DNA of 33,810 bases from contig JAKEIC010000249.1 of NCBI GenBank assembly GCA_022614695.1, forward strand, positions 1-33,810. The letters are read 5' to 3'. Made by a program: the position numbers and the translations under genes. Positions 27,874-33,810 of the stretch are shown here, one piece after another; within the stretch, counting starts at the first letter, position 1; the number at the start of each line of letters is the position of its first letter. The notes under the pieces were generated by a model. It did not search any database. It saw nothing but the letters and a program-made list of their open reading frames with translations, and was not told the DNA's origin. Source of the DNA: Planctomycetales bacterium (GTDB lineage: Bacteria > Planctomycetota > JAKEIC01).

Positions 27874-29594
27874 CGCCGTGTGCGGACCTGCGGCGCCGGT
27901 TCGTCCCGTTCCTCGACCGTGAGGTCACCGACCCGGAGGCGGCCGCGATCGCCGCCCACCTCGAATGCTGCCCCGGCTGCCGCGAAGTCCGGGACGCCTA
28001 CGTCGGGGTGCGGCAGCTCCTCGCCGCGGTCCCCGCCCCGGCCCCCGACCCGATGGCGTGGCGGCGGCTCCAGCGCCGGATCGGGACGGCGCGGCCCCTC
28101 TGGCGGAGGCCCGTCCCCCTCGCGGCGGCCTCCTCGCTCGCGGCCGGTCTCCTCGTCTTGGCGACGCTTTCGACGAGGGGCACCTCCGCGCCGGCGGGAC
28201 GCGGCGGGGCGCCGACAACGGCGCCCCCCCGGAGCCCGGGGGCTCGGGGGATGGTGGGCGGGGGGGGGGGTCCGGCGTGTCGGGCGGTGTGGCGCGATCT
28301 GGTGGGGGCCCCGGTGGCCGTGGCTCCTTGGCCGCTCGGCACGCCGGCGGAGCCCGCCCCGGGCGGAGCGCCCACCGTCTCGCGTGAGCGCGCCGAGCTC
28401 GCGGACGATCCCGCCGGACGCGCGGGGGCCCGGATCGAGTCCGGGGCGGCGCGGCCCGAGGCCCCCACCTCCGTGGATGGGGAGGGATCGGGACAGGCCC
28501 CCTCCGCGACGCCTCCCTCCGCCCCCGCAGGGCCCGCTCCCGCGCTCCCGGCGCCGGTGGCCTGGATCTCGGCGCGACTCGGCTCCGAGCACCGCCGGGA
28601 GGGGATCGTGCTGCGGTCCCTCGGTGAGGAGTCCCGCGAGTTCGATCCGGCGGCCGGCCAGCTGCCGCTTCCCCGCGGCGACGGGCAGGTTCCGCTCCGC
28701 GAGCTTCCGAACGGGAACCTCCTCGTGGACGCGGGGGGCGACGGGGGTCCCTGGGTCGAGGTGCCCGACCGGGGGCCGCAGACGATATCGGTCCAGGTGC
28801 GTCACGAGGGCGGCTCCCCGCGCGCCCTGCACGTCCGGCTGGAGAGGGTGCGCGGAGGGGGCCCGGGGGCAGGCCGCGCCGGGCGAGAGGCCCGCTGGAC
28901 CCTGCGCAACGTCACCGCCCGGGCGGGCCGCTGGCAGAAGGAGCCGGTGCTCCTCCTCGACGGCGACCACGACGGCCGCTACGACGACCCGGGGGCCGAC
29001 GCGCTGGTCTTCTCGGACGGCGTGCCCATCCCCCTCGGCTCGACGGTCGCCTGCAAGGCAGGCCTCCTCGACGTGGCGGTGGACGACCCGTCGGGGGAGA
29101 CTCTCCGGATGAAGCCGCACGAGGGGCTCGTGGGCGGTCTGAGGGTCCACGCGATCTACCAGGGCGACGCGCAGATGCAGTCCGTCGTCCTCCGTTCGGG
29201 GGACCGCTACGTGGAGGTGTCCGGCGGACCCGGGACCGCGCGGTCCCGGCGCGTCGTGACGGTCCCCGTCGGCCGCTGGGAGCTCGCCGGAGGGTGGGTG
29301 AGTGGGACCGACTTCCAGGCCCGCGTGCGGCCGGGCTCGTGCCCCCCGGTGGTCGTCGAGGCGGTCGGCGGTCCCTGCGAGATCCTCCTAGGAGGCAGCT
29401 GCCGGCTCGACGCGCGCTGGGAACGGGGCGCAGGCGGCGAGATCACGATCGCGGCCGACTCCGTGGCGATCGTGGGGGCGTCGGGGGAGGTCTACGAGGA
29501 GCGTTCGGGCGGGCTGCAGGCGGTCCGGGCGAGCTTCCGCCGCCGGGGAGATTCCAAGCCCTTCGGGAAGCAGACCGTCAGCCGGTTCACGTGA
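27870..29594 (+). CDS. Zinc-finger anti-sigma factor with large extracytoplasmic domain
   Basis: 574 residues, GTG start overlapping the sigma-factor stop. The N-terminal anti-sigma domain has C4 and the H30-x3-C34-x2-C37 zinc motif. A single membrane helix lies at about 81-100. A Pro/Ala/Gly-rich linker follows, with a G10 run in the DNA at about residue 131. The remaining 350 residues would be outside and include D-G-D-H-D-G-R-Y-D-D (a DxDxDG calcium-loop pattern) within a beta-rich region. Predicted role: hold the ECF sigma factor until an envelope signal arrives. The TGA at 29592-29594 is followed in frame by 42 codons of coding-like sequence, so the protein may once have ended, or may still sometimes end, at 29723. 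Confidence 0.85.
   Translation: MTPCADLRRRFVPFLDREVTDPEAAAIAAHLECCPGCREVRDAYVGVRQLLAAVPAPAPDPMAWRRLQRRIGTARPLWRRPVPLAAASSLAAGLLVLATLSTRGTSAPAGRGGAPTTAPPRSPGARGMVGGGGGPACRAVWRDLVGAPVAVAPWPLGTPAEPAPGGAPTVSRERAELADDPAGRAGARIESGAARPEAPTSVDGEGSGQAPSATPPSAPAGPAPALPAPVAWISARLGSEHRREGIVLRSLGEESREFDPAAGQLPLPRGDGQVPLRELPNGNLLVDAGGDGGPWVEVPDRGPQTISVQVRHEGGSPRALHVRLERVRGGGPGAGRAGREARWTLRNVTARAGRWQKEPVLLLDGDHDGRYDDPGADALVFSDGVPIPLGSTVACKAGLLDVAVDDPSGETLRMKPHEGLVGGLRVHAIYQGDAQMQSVVLRSGDRYVEVSGGPGTARSRRVVTVPVGRWELAGGWVSGTDFQARVRPGSCPPVVVEAVGGPCEILLGGSCRLDARWERGAGGEITIAADSVAIVGASGEVYEERSGGLQAVRASFRRRGDSKPFGKQTVSRFT
28260..28269 (+). repeat. G10 homopolymer within the anti-sigma gene
   Basis: Ten consecutive G residues in frame with a Gly-rich linker, just after the membrane helix. 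Slippage by one base would cut off the extracytoplasmic domain while leaving the sigma-binding part. Confidence 0.8.
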
Positions 29595-29723
29595 CGGAAC
29601 ACGGGACGGTCGCAGTTCGCGATCGCCGTGCCGGGGGGAACGAACGAGGGGGCGGTCGAGGTCACGCTCGCGGCTCCCTCCTACGAGAAGGCTCTCGGGG
29701 GCCTCGTCCCCGAATGGCGGTGA
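29595..29723 (+). other. In-frame coding-like extension after the anti-sigma TGA
   Basis: Starting directly after the TGA, the same frame reads R-N-T-G-R-S-Q-F-A-I-A-V-P-G-G-T and then V-E-V-T-L-A-A-P-S-Y-E-K-A-L-G-G-L-V-P-E-W-R before a second TGA at 29721-29723. Codon third positions are nearly all G or C, as in the gene itself. It looks like the natural C terminus, separated by one nonsense or readthrough codon (context TGA-C). There is no independent start with a ribosome-binding site. Confidence 0.55.
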
Positions 29724-29769
29724 GCGTGGCGGTCGCGAGGACCACGAGCGTTCGGGCCGGGCGGGGTGC

Positions 29770-29775
29770 TAGAAT
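29770..29775 (+). promoter_or_regulatory. Probable -10 element of the TPR protein gene
   Basis: TAGAAT in the 134-bp gap before the TPR gene, with a leader of about 75 nt. The -35 position (agcgtt) is weak. A short stem (ggcct / aggcc) follows in the leader. Confidence 0.45.
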
Positions 29776-29857
29776 CGGCACCCGGCCTCTGGAGGCCCCC
29801 GGTGAGAAGGACAACTCGGGCGGCGGGCCCGGGGTTCGAGAAGGAGGGGAGGAGCCC

Positions 29858-30826
29858 GTGAGCAAGAACCGAATCTGGGATCCCAGGAAGTGCGGGATCG
29901 CCTTCGCGGTGGCGGCGGCCGCGCTCGCCGGGTGGACGGCGGCGCGGGCCCAGGACGGCGGGCAAAGCCCACCCCCCTCCGATGCGAAGGCGGACGGGGA
30001 GAAGAAGGACGAGGGCACTCCCGAGCCCCCGAAGCTCACCCCCGAGGAGATCGCCGCGAAGATCAAGGAGGCCTTCAAGCTCTACAAGGAAGAGCGCGAC
30101 GAGAAGGCCTTGAAGATCGTGGACACGATCCTCGTCTCGGAGCCGACGCACGCGAAGGCCAACTACCTGCGGGGCGAGATCCTCTTCATCCAGGGCCGTC
30201 TGCGGGAGGCCGAGCAGGCGCTGCGCCGCTCCCTCGAGAACCAGCCGGGCTACGCCTACGCGCTCGATACGTTGGGGATGGCCCAGGTGGCTCAGGCGAA
30301 GTTCGTCGAGGCCGTCGAGTCGTTCCTGGCTGCCATCAAGGCGGACAAGAAGCTCGCCGACCCACACCTCCACCTCGGTGAGCTCTACGAGCGGCAGCAG
30401 AAGCTCCCGGAGTCCGAGAAGGAGCTGATCACGGCCATCCAGCTCGCCCCGACTCTCCCGGCGGCGCACCAGGCGCTCGGCTTCCTCTACCTGGCCCAGG
30501 CGAAGTACAAGGAGTGCTCCTCGGAGTTCCTCAAGGTGACGCAGCTCGACCCGAAGAACTTCGACGCGCAGTTCGCCTACGGGTACAGCTTGGATGTCCA
30601 GCAGAAGTTCGCGGAGGCCGAGGCGATCTACAAGCGTCTCCTCGCGGCGCAGCCGCGCTACCCCGACGCCTACCGGAACCTCGGCGTGCTCTCGGAGCGC
30701 AAGGGCGGGAAGAAGGCCTCCCAGGAGGCTCTCGACTACTACAAGAAGTACATCGAGAGCGGCGGGAAGGACCCCCAGGTGAAGAGCTGGATCTCGGCCC
30801 TGGAGGAGCAGCTCAAGGCGAAGTAG
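29858..30826 (+). CDS. Secreted or membrane-anchored TPR-repeat protein
   Basis: 322 residues from GTG 29858, preceded by AAGGAGG/GGAGG. A signal peptide (about 1-33, I-A-F-A-V-A-A-A-A-L-A-G-W-T-A-A-R-A-Q) is followed by a charged linker and roughly seven tetratricopeptide repeats (for example A-N-Y-L-R-G-E-I-L-F, Y-A-L-D-T-L-G-M, P-H-L-H-L-G-E-L-Y, A-H-Q-A-L-G-F-L-Y, D-A-Y-R-N-L-G-V-L). It probably scaffolds protein contacts outside the cytoplasmic membrane; no specific partner can be named. It ends 10 bp from the convergent cytochrome gene. Confidence 0.85.
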   Translation: MSKNRIWDPRKCGIAFAVAAAALAGWTAARAQDGGQSPPPSDAKADGEKKDEGTPEPPKLTPEEIAAKIKEAFKLYKEERDEKALKIVDTILVSEPTHAKANYLRGEILFIQGRLREAEQALRRSLENQPGYAYALDTLGMAQVAQAKFVEAVESFLAAIKADKKLADPHLHLGELYERQQKLPESEKELITAIQLAPTLPAAHQALGFLYLAQAKYKECSSEFLKVTQLDPKNFDAQFAYGYSLDVQQKFAEAEAIYKRLLAAQPRYPDAYRNLGVLSERKGGKKASQEALDYYKKYIESGGKDPQVKSWISALEEQLKAK

Positions 30827-30836
30827 CGGCGCCGGA

Positions 30837-31157
30837 TCAGAGGCCCGCCAGATAGTCGAGCAGCGCAGCGAGGTCGGCCTCCGAGAGCCCCCGGACCGGG
30901 TCCATCTTGGCGTGGGGGTCCACGGCGCGCGGGTCCCGGATGTAGCGGGCCAACCAGTCCCGGGTCCGGCGTCGCCCCGCCCCCGCGAGGCTCGGGCCCG
31001 GCGCCTCGCGCCCGGTCGGGCCGGCGACGGCGTGGCACGCGTCGCAACGGCGTTCGAGGAAGACGCGCCGCCCCGGCGGGGCGTCGGGCTCCGCCGCGCG
31101 GCCGCAGCCCGCGGCCGCGAGGAGGGCCAGCGCTCCGAGGGGGAGCCGCCCCCTCAG
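30837..31157 (-). CDS. Monohaem cytochrome c lipoprotein
   Basis: The reading frame has the haem motif C-D-A-C-H and a distal Met in K-M-D-P-V-R-G-L followed by S-E-A-D-L-A-A-L-L-D-Y-L, a class I cytochrome c. A lipoprotein-type leader (L-G-A-L-A-L-L-A-A-A-G-C) precedes it. No ATG or GTG is available. I place the start at CTG 31155-31157, which overlaps the upstream stop as CTGA and gives 106 residues; a TTG at 31245-31247 is the alternative but would lie inside the upstream gene. It is a periplasmic electron carrier by family; its partners are not in view. Confidence 0.75.
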   Translation of the reverse strand: MRGRLPLGALALLAAAGCGRAAEPDAPPGRRVFLERRCDACHAVAGPTGREAPGPSLAGAGRRRTRDWLARYIRDPRAVDPHAKMDPVRGLSEADLAALLDYLAGL

Positions 31158-31540
31158 CGCCTGGCCGGCGCCGGGATGGGGCGGCGCCCCGCGAAGCCCG
31201 CCTCGCGCGTGTGCCAGAAGGCGACCTCCGGCTCGCCCGCCAGCCAACAGAGGAGGGCTTCCTCGCCCTCGATCTCCCCCGGGAAGTCCACCAGGCCGAT
31301 CGCGGGGTCCTTCACCTCGCAGCCGACCGCCTCCAGCTCGCGCGCGAGGTCGGCAAGCTCCTGGGCCGCCTCGTCACAGGCTCCTTGGAGGCGATCGCGG
31401 GCGGCGGCGTCCCCGCGCGGCGCCGCGGCGAGCGACTCGCGGGCCGCCTCGTAGCGCCGGTAGGCCGACTGGACGTCCTCGACGATGCGCCGGACGAGCG
31501 GGAGCGTGCGCGTCGCCTGCTCCGGCGTGAAGCGTCTCAC
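31154..31540 (-). CDS. DUF2203 family protein
   Basis: 128 residues, GTG at 31538-31540. R-R-F-T-P-E-Q-A-T-R-T-L-P-L-V-R-R-I-V starts the family's first helix, and the C-terminal half has G-C-E-V-K-D-P-A-I-G-L-V-D-F-P, G-E-E-A-L-L-C-W-L and E-V-A-F-W-H-T-R-E-A-G-F-A-G-R. These are hallmarks of DUF2203, an uncharacterised mostly helical family. A good promoter (31549-31578) places transcription start one or two bases before the GTG. The cytochrome gene follows with an overlapping start. Confidence 0.85.
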   Translation of the reverse strand: MRRFTPEQATRTLPLVRRIVEDVQSAYRRYEAARESLAAAPRGDAAARDRLQGACDEAAQELADLARELEAVGCEVKDPAIGLVDFPGEIEGEEALLCWLAGEPEVAFWHTREAGFAGRRPIPAPARR

Positions 31541-31548
31541 CGCGGGGG

Positions 31549-31578
31549 ATCGTAGCGACCCGCGCCGGCAAGGGTCAA
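31549..31578 (-). promoter_or_regulatory. Promoter of the DUF2203-cytochrome pair
   Basis: Minus-strand TTGACC (31573-31578), 18-bp spacer, TACGAT (31549-31554), ending 8 nt before the GTG start. No Shine-Dalgarno is present, so a leaderless transcript is predicted. The -35 lies within a palindrome shared with the divergent promoter. Confidence 0.65.
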
Positions 31579-31589
31579 GCGCCCTTGCC
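31567..31589. promoter_or_regulatory. Palindrome at divergent -35 elements
   Basis: Inverted repeat ggcaaggg (31567-31574) / cccttgcc (31582-31589) with 7-base spacing, covering the -35 of the minus-strand promoter and part of the -35 of the plus-strand promoter. It could be an operator for a dimeric regulator; this is inference from position. Confidence 0.45.
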
Positions 31590-31613
31590 CGTGCTCCGGG
31601 GCGCGAGTAGACT
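31585..31613 (+). promoter_or_regulatory. Promoter of the metallophosphoesterase gene
   Basis: TTGCCC (31585-31590), 17-bp spacer, TAGACT (31608-31613), with a leader of about 67 nt before the ATG. Confidence 0.55.
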
Positions 31614-31686
31614 CTCGGCGCCCGTGCGTGCTCCTCGGCCGACTCCGGAGGATTCCTAGCCGGGACGGCAACGTCCCGGAGGCTCG

Positions 31687-32412
31687 ATGCGGTACGGGAT
31701 CCTCGGCGACATCCACTCCAACTTCGAGGCCCTGGACACGGTCATCCGGGAGCTGAGGAAGGAGCGCGTGGACCGCTGGATCTCCGTGGGCGACGTCGTG
31801 GGCTACGGCGCCGACCCGGCCCGGTGCGTGGACGTCGTGCGGGAGTTGAAGTGCACCGTGGTGGCGGGCAACCACGACTACGCCGTCTGCGACCGCTTGA
31901 ACGTGGACTTCTTCAACGCCTACGCCCGGGAGGCCGTCCTCTGGACCCGGAAGGTCCTCTCGCGGGAGCAGATGCAGTTCCTCGAGGACCTCGAGCTGAT
32001 CTCGGTCCTCGACGGCGAGGTGACCGTCGTGCACGGGTCGCTGAATTTCCCGGAGATGTTCGATTACATCCAGACCTCCTACGACGCCCACCTCTCGCTG
32101 CAGGCCCTCACGACGCCCGTCTGCTTCCTCGGCCACAGCCACGTCCCCGTCACGTTCCTCCAGGGCCAGACCGTCTCCTACACCCTCGACCCGGTGATCC
32201 GGCTCCGGGACGGCGAGAGGGCGCTCGTGAACGTGGGGAGCGTCGGGCAGCCGAGGGACGAGGACCCGCGCGCCGCCTACGCGGTCTACGACTCGAAGAC
32301 GCGCACCGTCGAGGTGAAGCGGATCGAGTACGACGTCGAGGCGGCCGGGAGGAAGATCCTGGACGCGGGGCTCCCGGAGATCCTGGCGGAGCGGATCAAG
32401 TACGGGCGGTAG
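31687..32412 (+). CDS. Calcineurin-like metallophosphoesterase
   Basis: 241 residues, ATG at 31687 with GGAGG just upstream. All metal-site motifs are visible: G-D-I-H (7-10), G-D-V-V-G-Y-G (35-41), G-N-H-D (61-64), V-H-G-S (115-118) and G-H-S-H (149-152). This is the two-metal core of the YfcE/MJ0936-type phosphodiesterase family. Substrate cannot be deduced. The 3' end overlaps the convergent moaE gene by 17 bp. Confidence 0.9.
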   Translation: MRYGILGDIHSNFEALDTVIRELRKERVDRWISVGDVVGYGADPARCVDVVRELKCTVVAGNHDYAVCDRLNVDFFNAYAREAVLWTRKVLSREQMQFLEDLELISVLDGEVTVVHGSLNFPEMFDYIQTSYDAHLSLQALTTPVCFLGHSHVPVTFLQGQTVSYTLDPVIRLRDGERALVNVGSVGQPRDEDPRAAYAVYDSKTRTVEVKRIEYDVEAAGRKILDAGLPEILAERIKYGR

Positions 32413-32812
32413 GCTCGACCCACTCTTCCCCGTCCGGCCCGTACTCCTTCTTCCAGATCGGGGCGTCGGCCTTCACGCGCTCGATGGCGTGGCGGCAGGC
32501 TTCGAAGGCCTCGGCACGATGGGGGGAGGAGACGGCGACCGCCACGCTCGCCTCGCCGAGGGCGAGGGTGCCCACCCGGTGCACGATCGCGGCGCGCGCG
32601 CCCGGCCAGCGCGACTCGATCTCGCGACCGATCCTCTCGAGGACTGCCCGGGCCATCGGGGCGTGCGCCTCGTAGAGGATCCTCTCGACCCGCCGGCCCG
32701 CGCTCTCGTCCCGCACCGTCCCGAGGAAGAGCGCCACGGCCCCCGCCCCCGGGCGGGAGACCGCCGCGAGCAGCTCGGAGACGGCGATGGGCGCCTCGAC
32801 GACCCGGAACAC
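32396..32812 (-). CDS. moaE: Molybdopterin synthase catalytic subunit MoaE
   Basis: 138 residues from GTG 32810-32812, overlapping the moaD stop by one base (TAGTG). F-L-G-T-V-R-D-E-S-A-G-R-R-V, L-Y-E-A-H-A-P-M-A, V-H-R-V-G-T-L-A-L-G-E-A-S-V and A-I-E-R-V-K-A-D-A-P-I-W-K-K-E are the family signature, including the active-site lysines. It joins dithiolene sulfur to precursor Z in molybdenum cofactor synthesis, with MoaD as sulfur donor. A longer in-frame reading upstream covers moaD and beyond and is rejected. Confidence 0.95.
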   Translation of the reverse strand: MFRVVEAPIAVSELLAAVSRPGAGAVALFLGTVRDESAGRRVERILYEAHAPMARAVLERIGREIESRWPGARAAIVHRVGTLALGEASVAVAVSSPHRAEAFEACRHAIERVKADAPIWKKEYGPDGEEWVEPTART

Positions 32813-33063
32813 TAAGGAGTCCCTCCGGAGACCGGGGGGATCACGGCCGCTTCGCCGCCCTCGGAGAGCCTCGCGTCGGGCGGGACGAACTCGTCCCCGA
32901 GGGCCACGCGGGAGCGATCGAGGAGGGGCCGGACGGCGGGATGGGCATGGGCGAGGGCCGTGAGGAGGTGCGCGACGGTCGCCCCGGCCGGCACGTCCAC
33001 GGTCTCGGACTCCCGGCCGATCCGCTCCCGCATCGCCGCGAAGAAGAGGACGCGGACACGCAT
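32812..33063 (-). CDS. moaD: Molybdopterin synthase sulfur-carrier subunit MoaD with non-terminal GG
   Basis: 83 residues, ATG 33061-33063. The ubiquitin-like fold is indicated by V-R-V-L-F-F-A-A-M-R-E-R-I, the central V-A-L-G-D-E-F-V, and A-V-I-P-P-V-S-G-G near the end. MoaD normally ends in Gly-Gly so that MoeB can adenylate it; here Thr-Pro follows the GG before the TAG. Either a protease trims it, or the extra residues reflect a recent mutation near the moaE overlap. TAGTCT ends 6 nt before the ATG, so a leaderless mRNA is likely. Confidence 0.93.
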   Translation of the reverse strand: MRVRVLFFAAMRERIGRESETVDVPAGATVAHLLTALAHAHPAVRPLLDRSRVALGDEFVPPDARLSEGGEAAVIPPVSGGTP

Positions 33064-33069
33064 GCCGAG

Positions 33070-33075
33070 AGACTA
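33070..33075 (-). promoter_or_regulatory. Possible -10 element of moaDE
   Basis: Minus-strand TAGTCT ending 6 nt before the moaD ATG; transcription would start at the A of the ATG. The -35 is not evident. The 52-bp gap also holds the opposite element for the PAP2 gene. Confidence 0.35.
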
Positions 33076-33096
33076 CTCGCGCGCGGAGCGGGGCGG

Positions 33097-33102
33097 TAGA
33101 GT
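33097..33102 (+). promoter_or_regulatory. Possible -10 element of the PAP2-like gene
   Basis: TAGAGT ending 13 nt before the ATG; no Shine-Dalgarno and no clear -35. Confidence 0.3.
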
Positions 33103-33115
33103 CTCGATCCTCGCG

Positions 33116-33810
33116 ATGGCTCCCCCGCCGCCGGACGCCGCTCTTCTCGAGGTCTCCCGCCCGCCGCGGCGGGCGCTCGGACCCTCCGGCCGGTTCTGGC
33201 TCCCGCGGGTCGCGACGCTCGCCTCGATGCTCGCCCTCTTCGGAGGGGGCTTCTACGCGCTCGCGGCCTGGAACGAGGCGCGGCACGCGGCAGGGGTCAC
33301 CTTCGTGGGTCTCTCCACGCCGCTCGACGAGGCGATCCCCCTCTTCGCGCCCGCGGTCTGGGGCTACCTCCTCTTCTATCCCGTCGCGTTCCTGCCGGTG
33401 CTCCTGCTCGGTCCCCGGGGGGACTTCCGGGCGGTGGCCCGGGCCACCTTGCTCCTCCTCGTCGTCTCCTTCGCGTGCTACGCGCTGATCCCGGTCCGCG
33501 TCGTCCCGCCGGCCGTCCCGGGGTCCGGGGCCTCGGCGGACGTCCTGCGGGCGATCCACGCCGTGGACCACGGCTACAACGCGATCCCGAGCCTCCACGT
33601 CTCCCACGCCGTCCTCGTCGCGCTCCTCTTCCGCCGCCTGCGACCCGGATCGGAGGGCCTCCTGCTCCTCGCCGCAGCGGTGGTGGCCGCGTCCTGCGTC
33701 CTCGTGAAGCAGCACTATGCCGCCGACGTCGTCGCGGGGGCGCTCCTCGGCTGGGGGGTCGCCCGGGCCGCCCTCGGGCCGGTCCCTGGCCCGCGCGTCG
33801 AGACGTCCCC
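33116..33810 (+). CDS. PAP2-superfamily membrane phosphatase (3' end beyond the window)
   Basis: Open from ATG 33116 to the window edge (231 codons, no stop). Several hydrophobic segments are seen (A-T-L-A-S-M-L-A-L-F-G-G-G-F near residue 38, G-Y-L-L-F-Y-P-V-A-F-L-P-V-L-L-L near 85, L-L-L-L-V-V-S-F-A-C-Y near 115). The PAP2 motifs N-A-I-P-S-L-H-V-S-H-A and K-Q-H-Y-A-A-D-V-V-A-G carry the two catalytic His/Asp regions. This arrangement resembles the inositol-phosphotransferase/Aur1-like branch of PAP2, acting on lipid phosphates at the outer membrane face; the substrate is unknown. It is divergent from moaD. Confidence 0.85.
   Translation, partial: MAPPPPDAALLEVSRPPRRALGPSGRFWLPRVATLASMLALFGGGFYALAAWNEARHAAGVTFVGLSTPLDEAIPLFAPAVWGYLLFYPVAFLPVLLLGPRGDFRAVARATLLLLVVSFACYALIPVRVVPPAVPGSGASADVLRAIHAVDHGYNAIPSLHVSHAVLVALLFRRLRPGSEGLLLLAAAVVAASCVLVKQHYAADVVAGALLGWGVARAALGPVPGPRVETS

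Noticed and set aside
29592-29594. Selenocysteine insertion at the anti-sigma TGA
   Set aside because: No redox motif around the codon and no SECIS-like hairpin that I can recognise directly downstream; nonsense mutation or readthrough is simpler.
32396-33715. MoaE as a 439-residue fusion protein
   Set aside because: The upstream part lies over moaD and the divergent PAP2 gene in a non-coding frame; a GTG start coupled to the moaD stop gives a standard MoaE.

Overview
The window is a GC-rich (roughly 70 percent by eye) bacterial chromosome segment. About 20 kb of it is a minus-strand translation/transcription super-cluster. I infer a member of the Planctomycetota or a close relative. The main support is the EF-Tu switch I region (Y-S-E-I-A-K-G-G, then V-R-D-A-S-K, then I-V-T-I), which I remember from planctomycete EF-Tu and not from other phyla. 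This is a memory-based inference; no search was run.

Positions 1-19896 (all minus strand, so read right to left) hold tRNA-Thr(TGT), tRNA-Tyr(GTA), tRNA-Thr(GGT), tuf, rpmG, tRNA-Trp, secE, nusG, rplK, rplA, rplJ, rplL, rpoB, rpoC, rpsL, rpsG, a small DUF3592-like membrane protein, fusA, rpsJ, rplD, rplW, rplB and rpsS (cut by the window edge). The E. coli-type tRNA-tuf, rplKAJL-rpoBC, str and S10 blocks are thus joined end to end. Notable departures are: no rplC (L3) between rpsJ and rplD; a SecE of about 419 residues with a large predicted extracytoplasmic domain made of repeats; an extra membrane protein between rpsG and fusA; EF-G with altered domain IV tip residues; and S12 with arginine at position 88.

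Positions 19947-26957 (minus strand) hold five accessory or housekeeping genes: a secreted PepSY-like protein, a HepA/DrmD-like SNF2 helicase, a SurA/PpiC-like secreted protein, a class II glutamine-amidotransferase-like protein that has lost its N-terminal cysteine, and a FabL-like enoyl-ACP reductase. Two inverted repeats lie at the ends of the last two genes.

Positions 27271-33810 hold a plus-strand ECF sigma factor with an overlapping zinc-finger anti-sigma factor (carrying a G10 tract, and an in-frame TGA followed by coding-like sequence), a secreted TPR protein, a minus-strand pair (DUF2203 and a cytochrome c lipoprotein), a plus-strand metallophosphoesterase, minus-strand moaD-moaE, and a plus-strand PAP2-type phosphatase running off the end.

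Promoters with -35 elements near TTGACA and -10 elements near TAGAAT can be read at several places. Several genes have a -10-like hexamer only 6-13 nt before the start codon and no Shine-Dalgarno sequence, which suggests frequent leaderless mRNAs.
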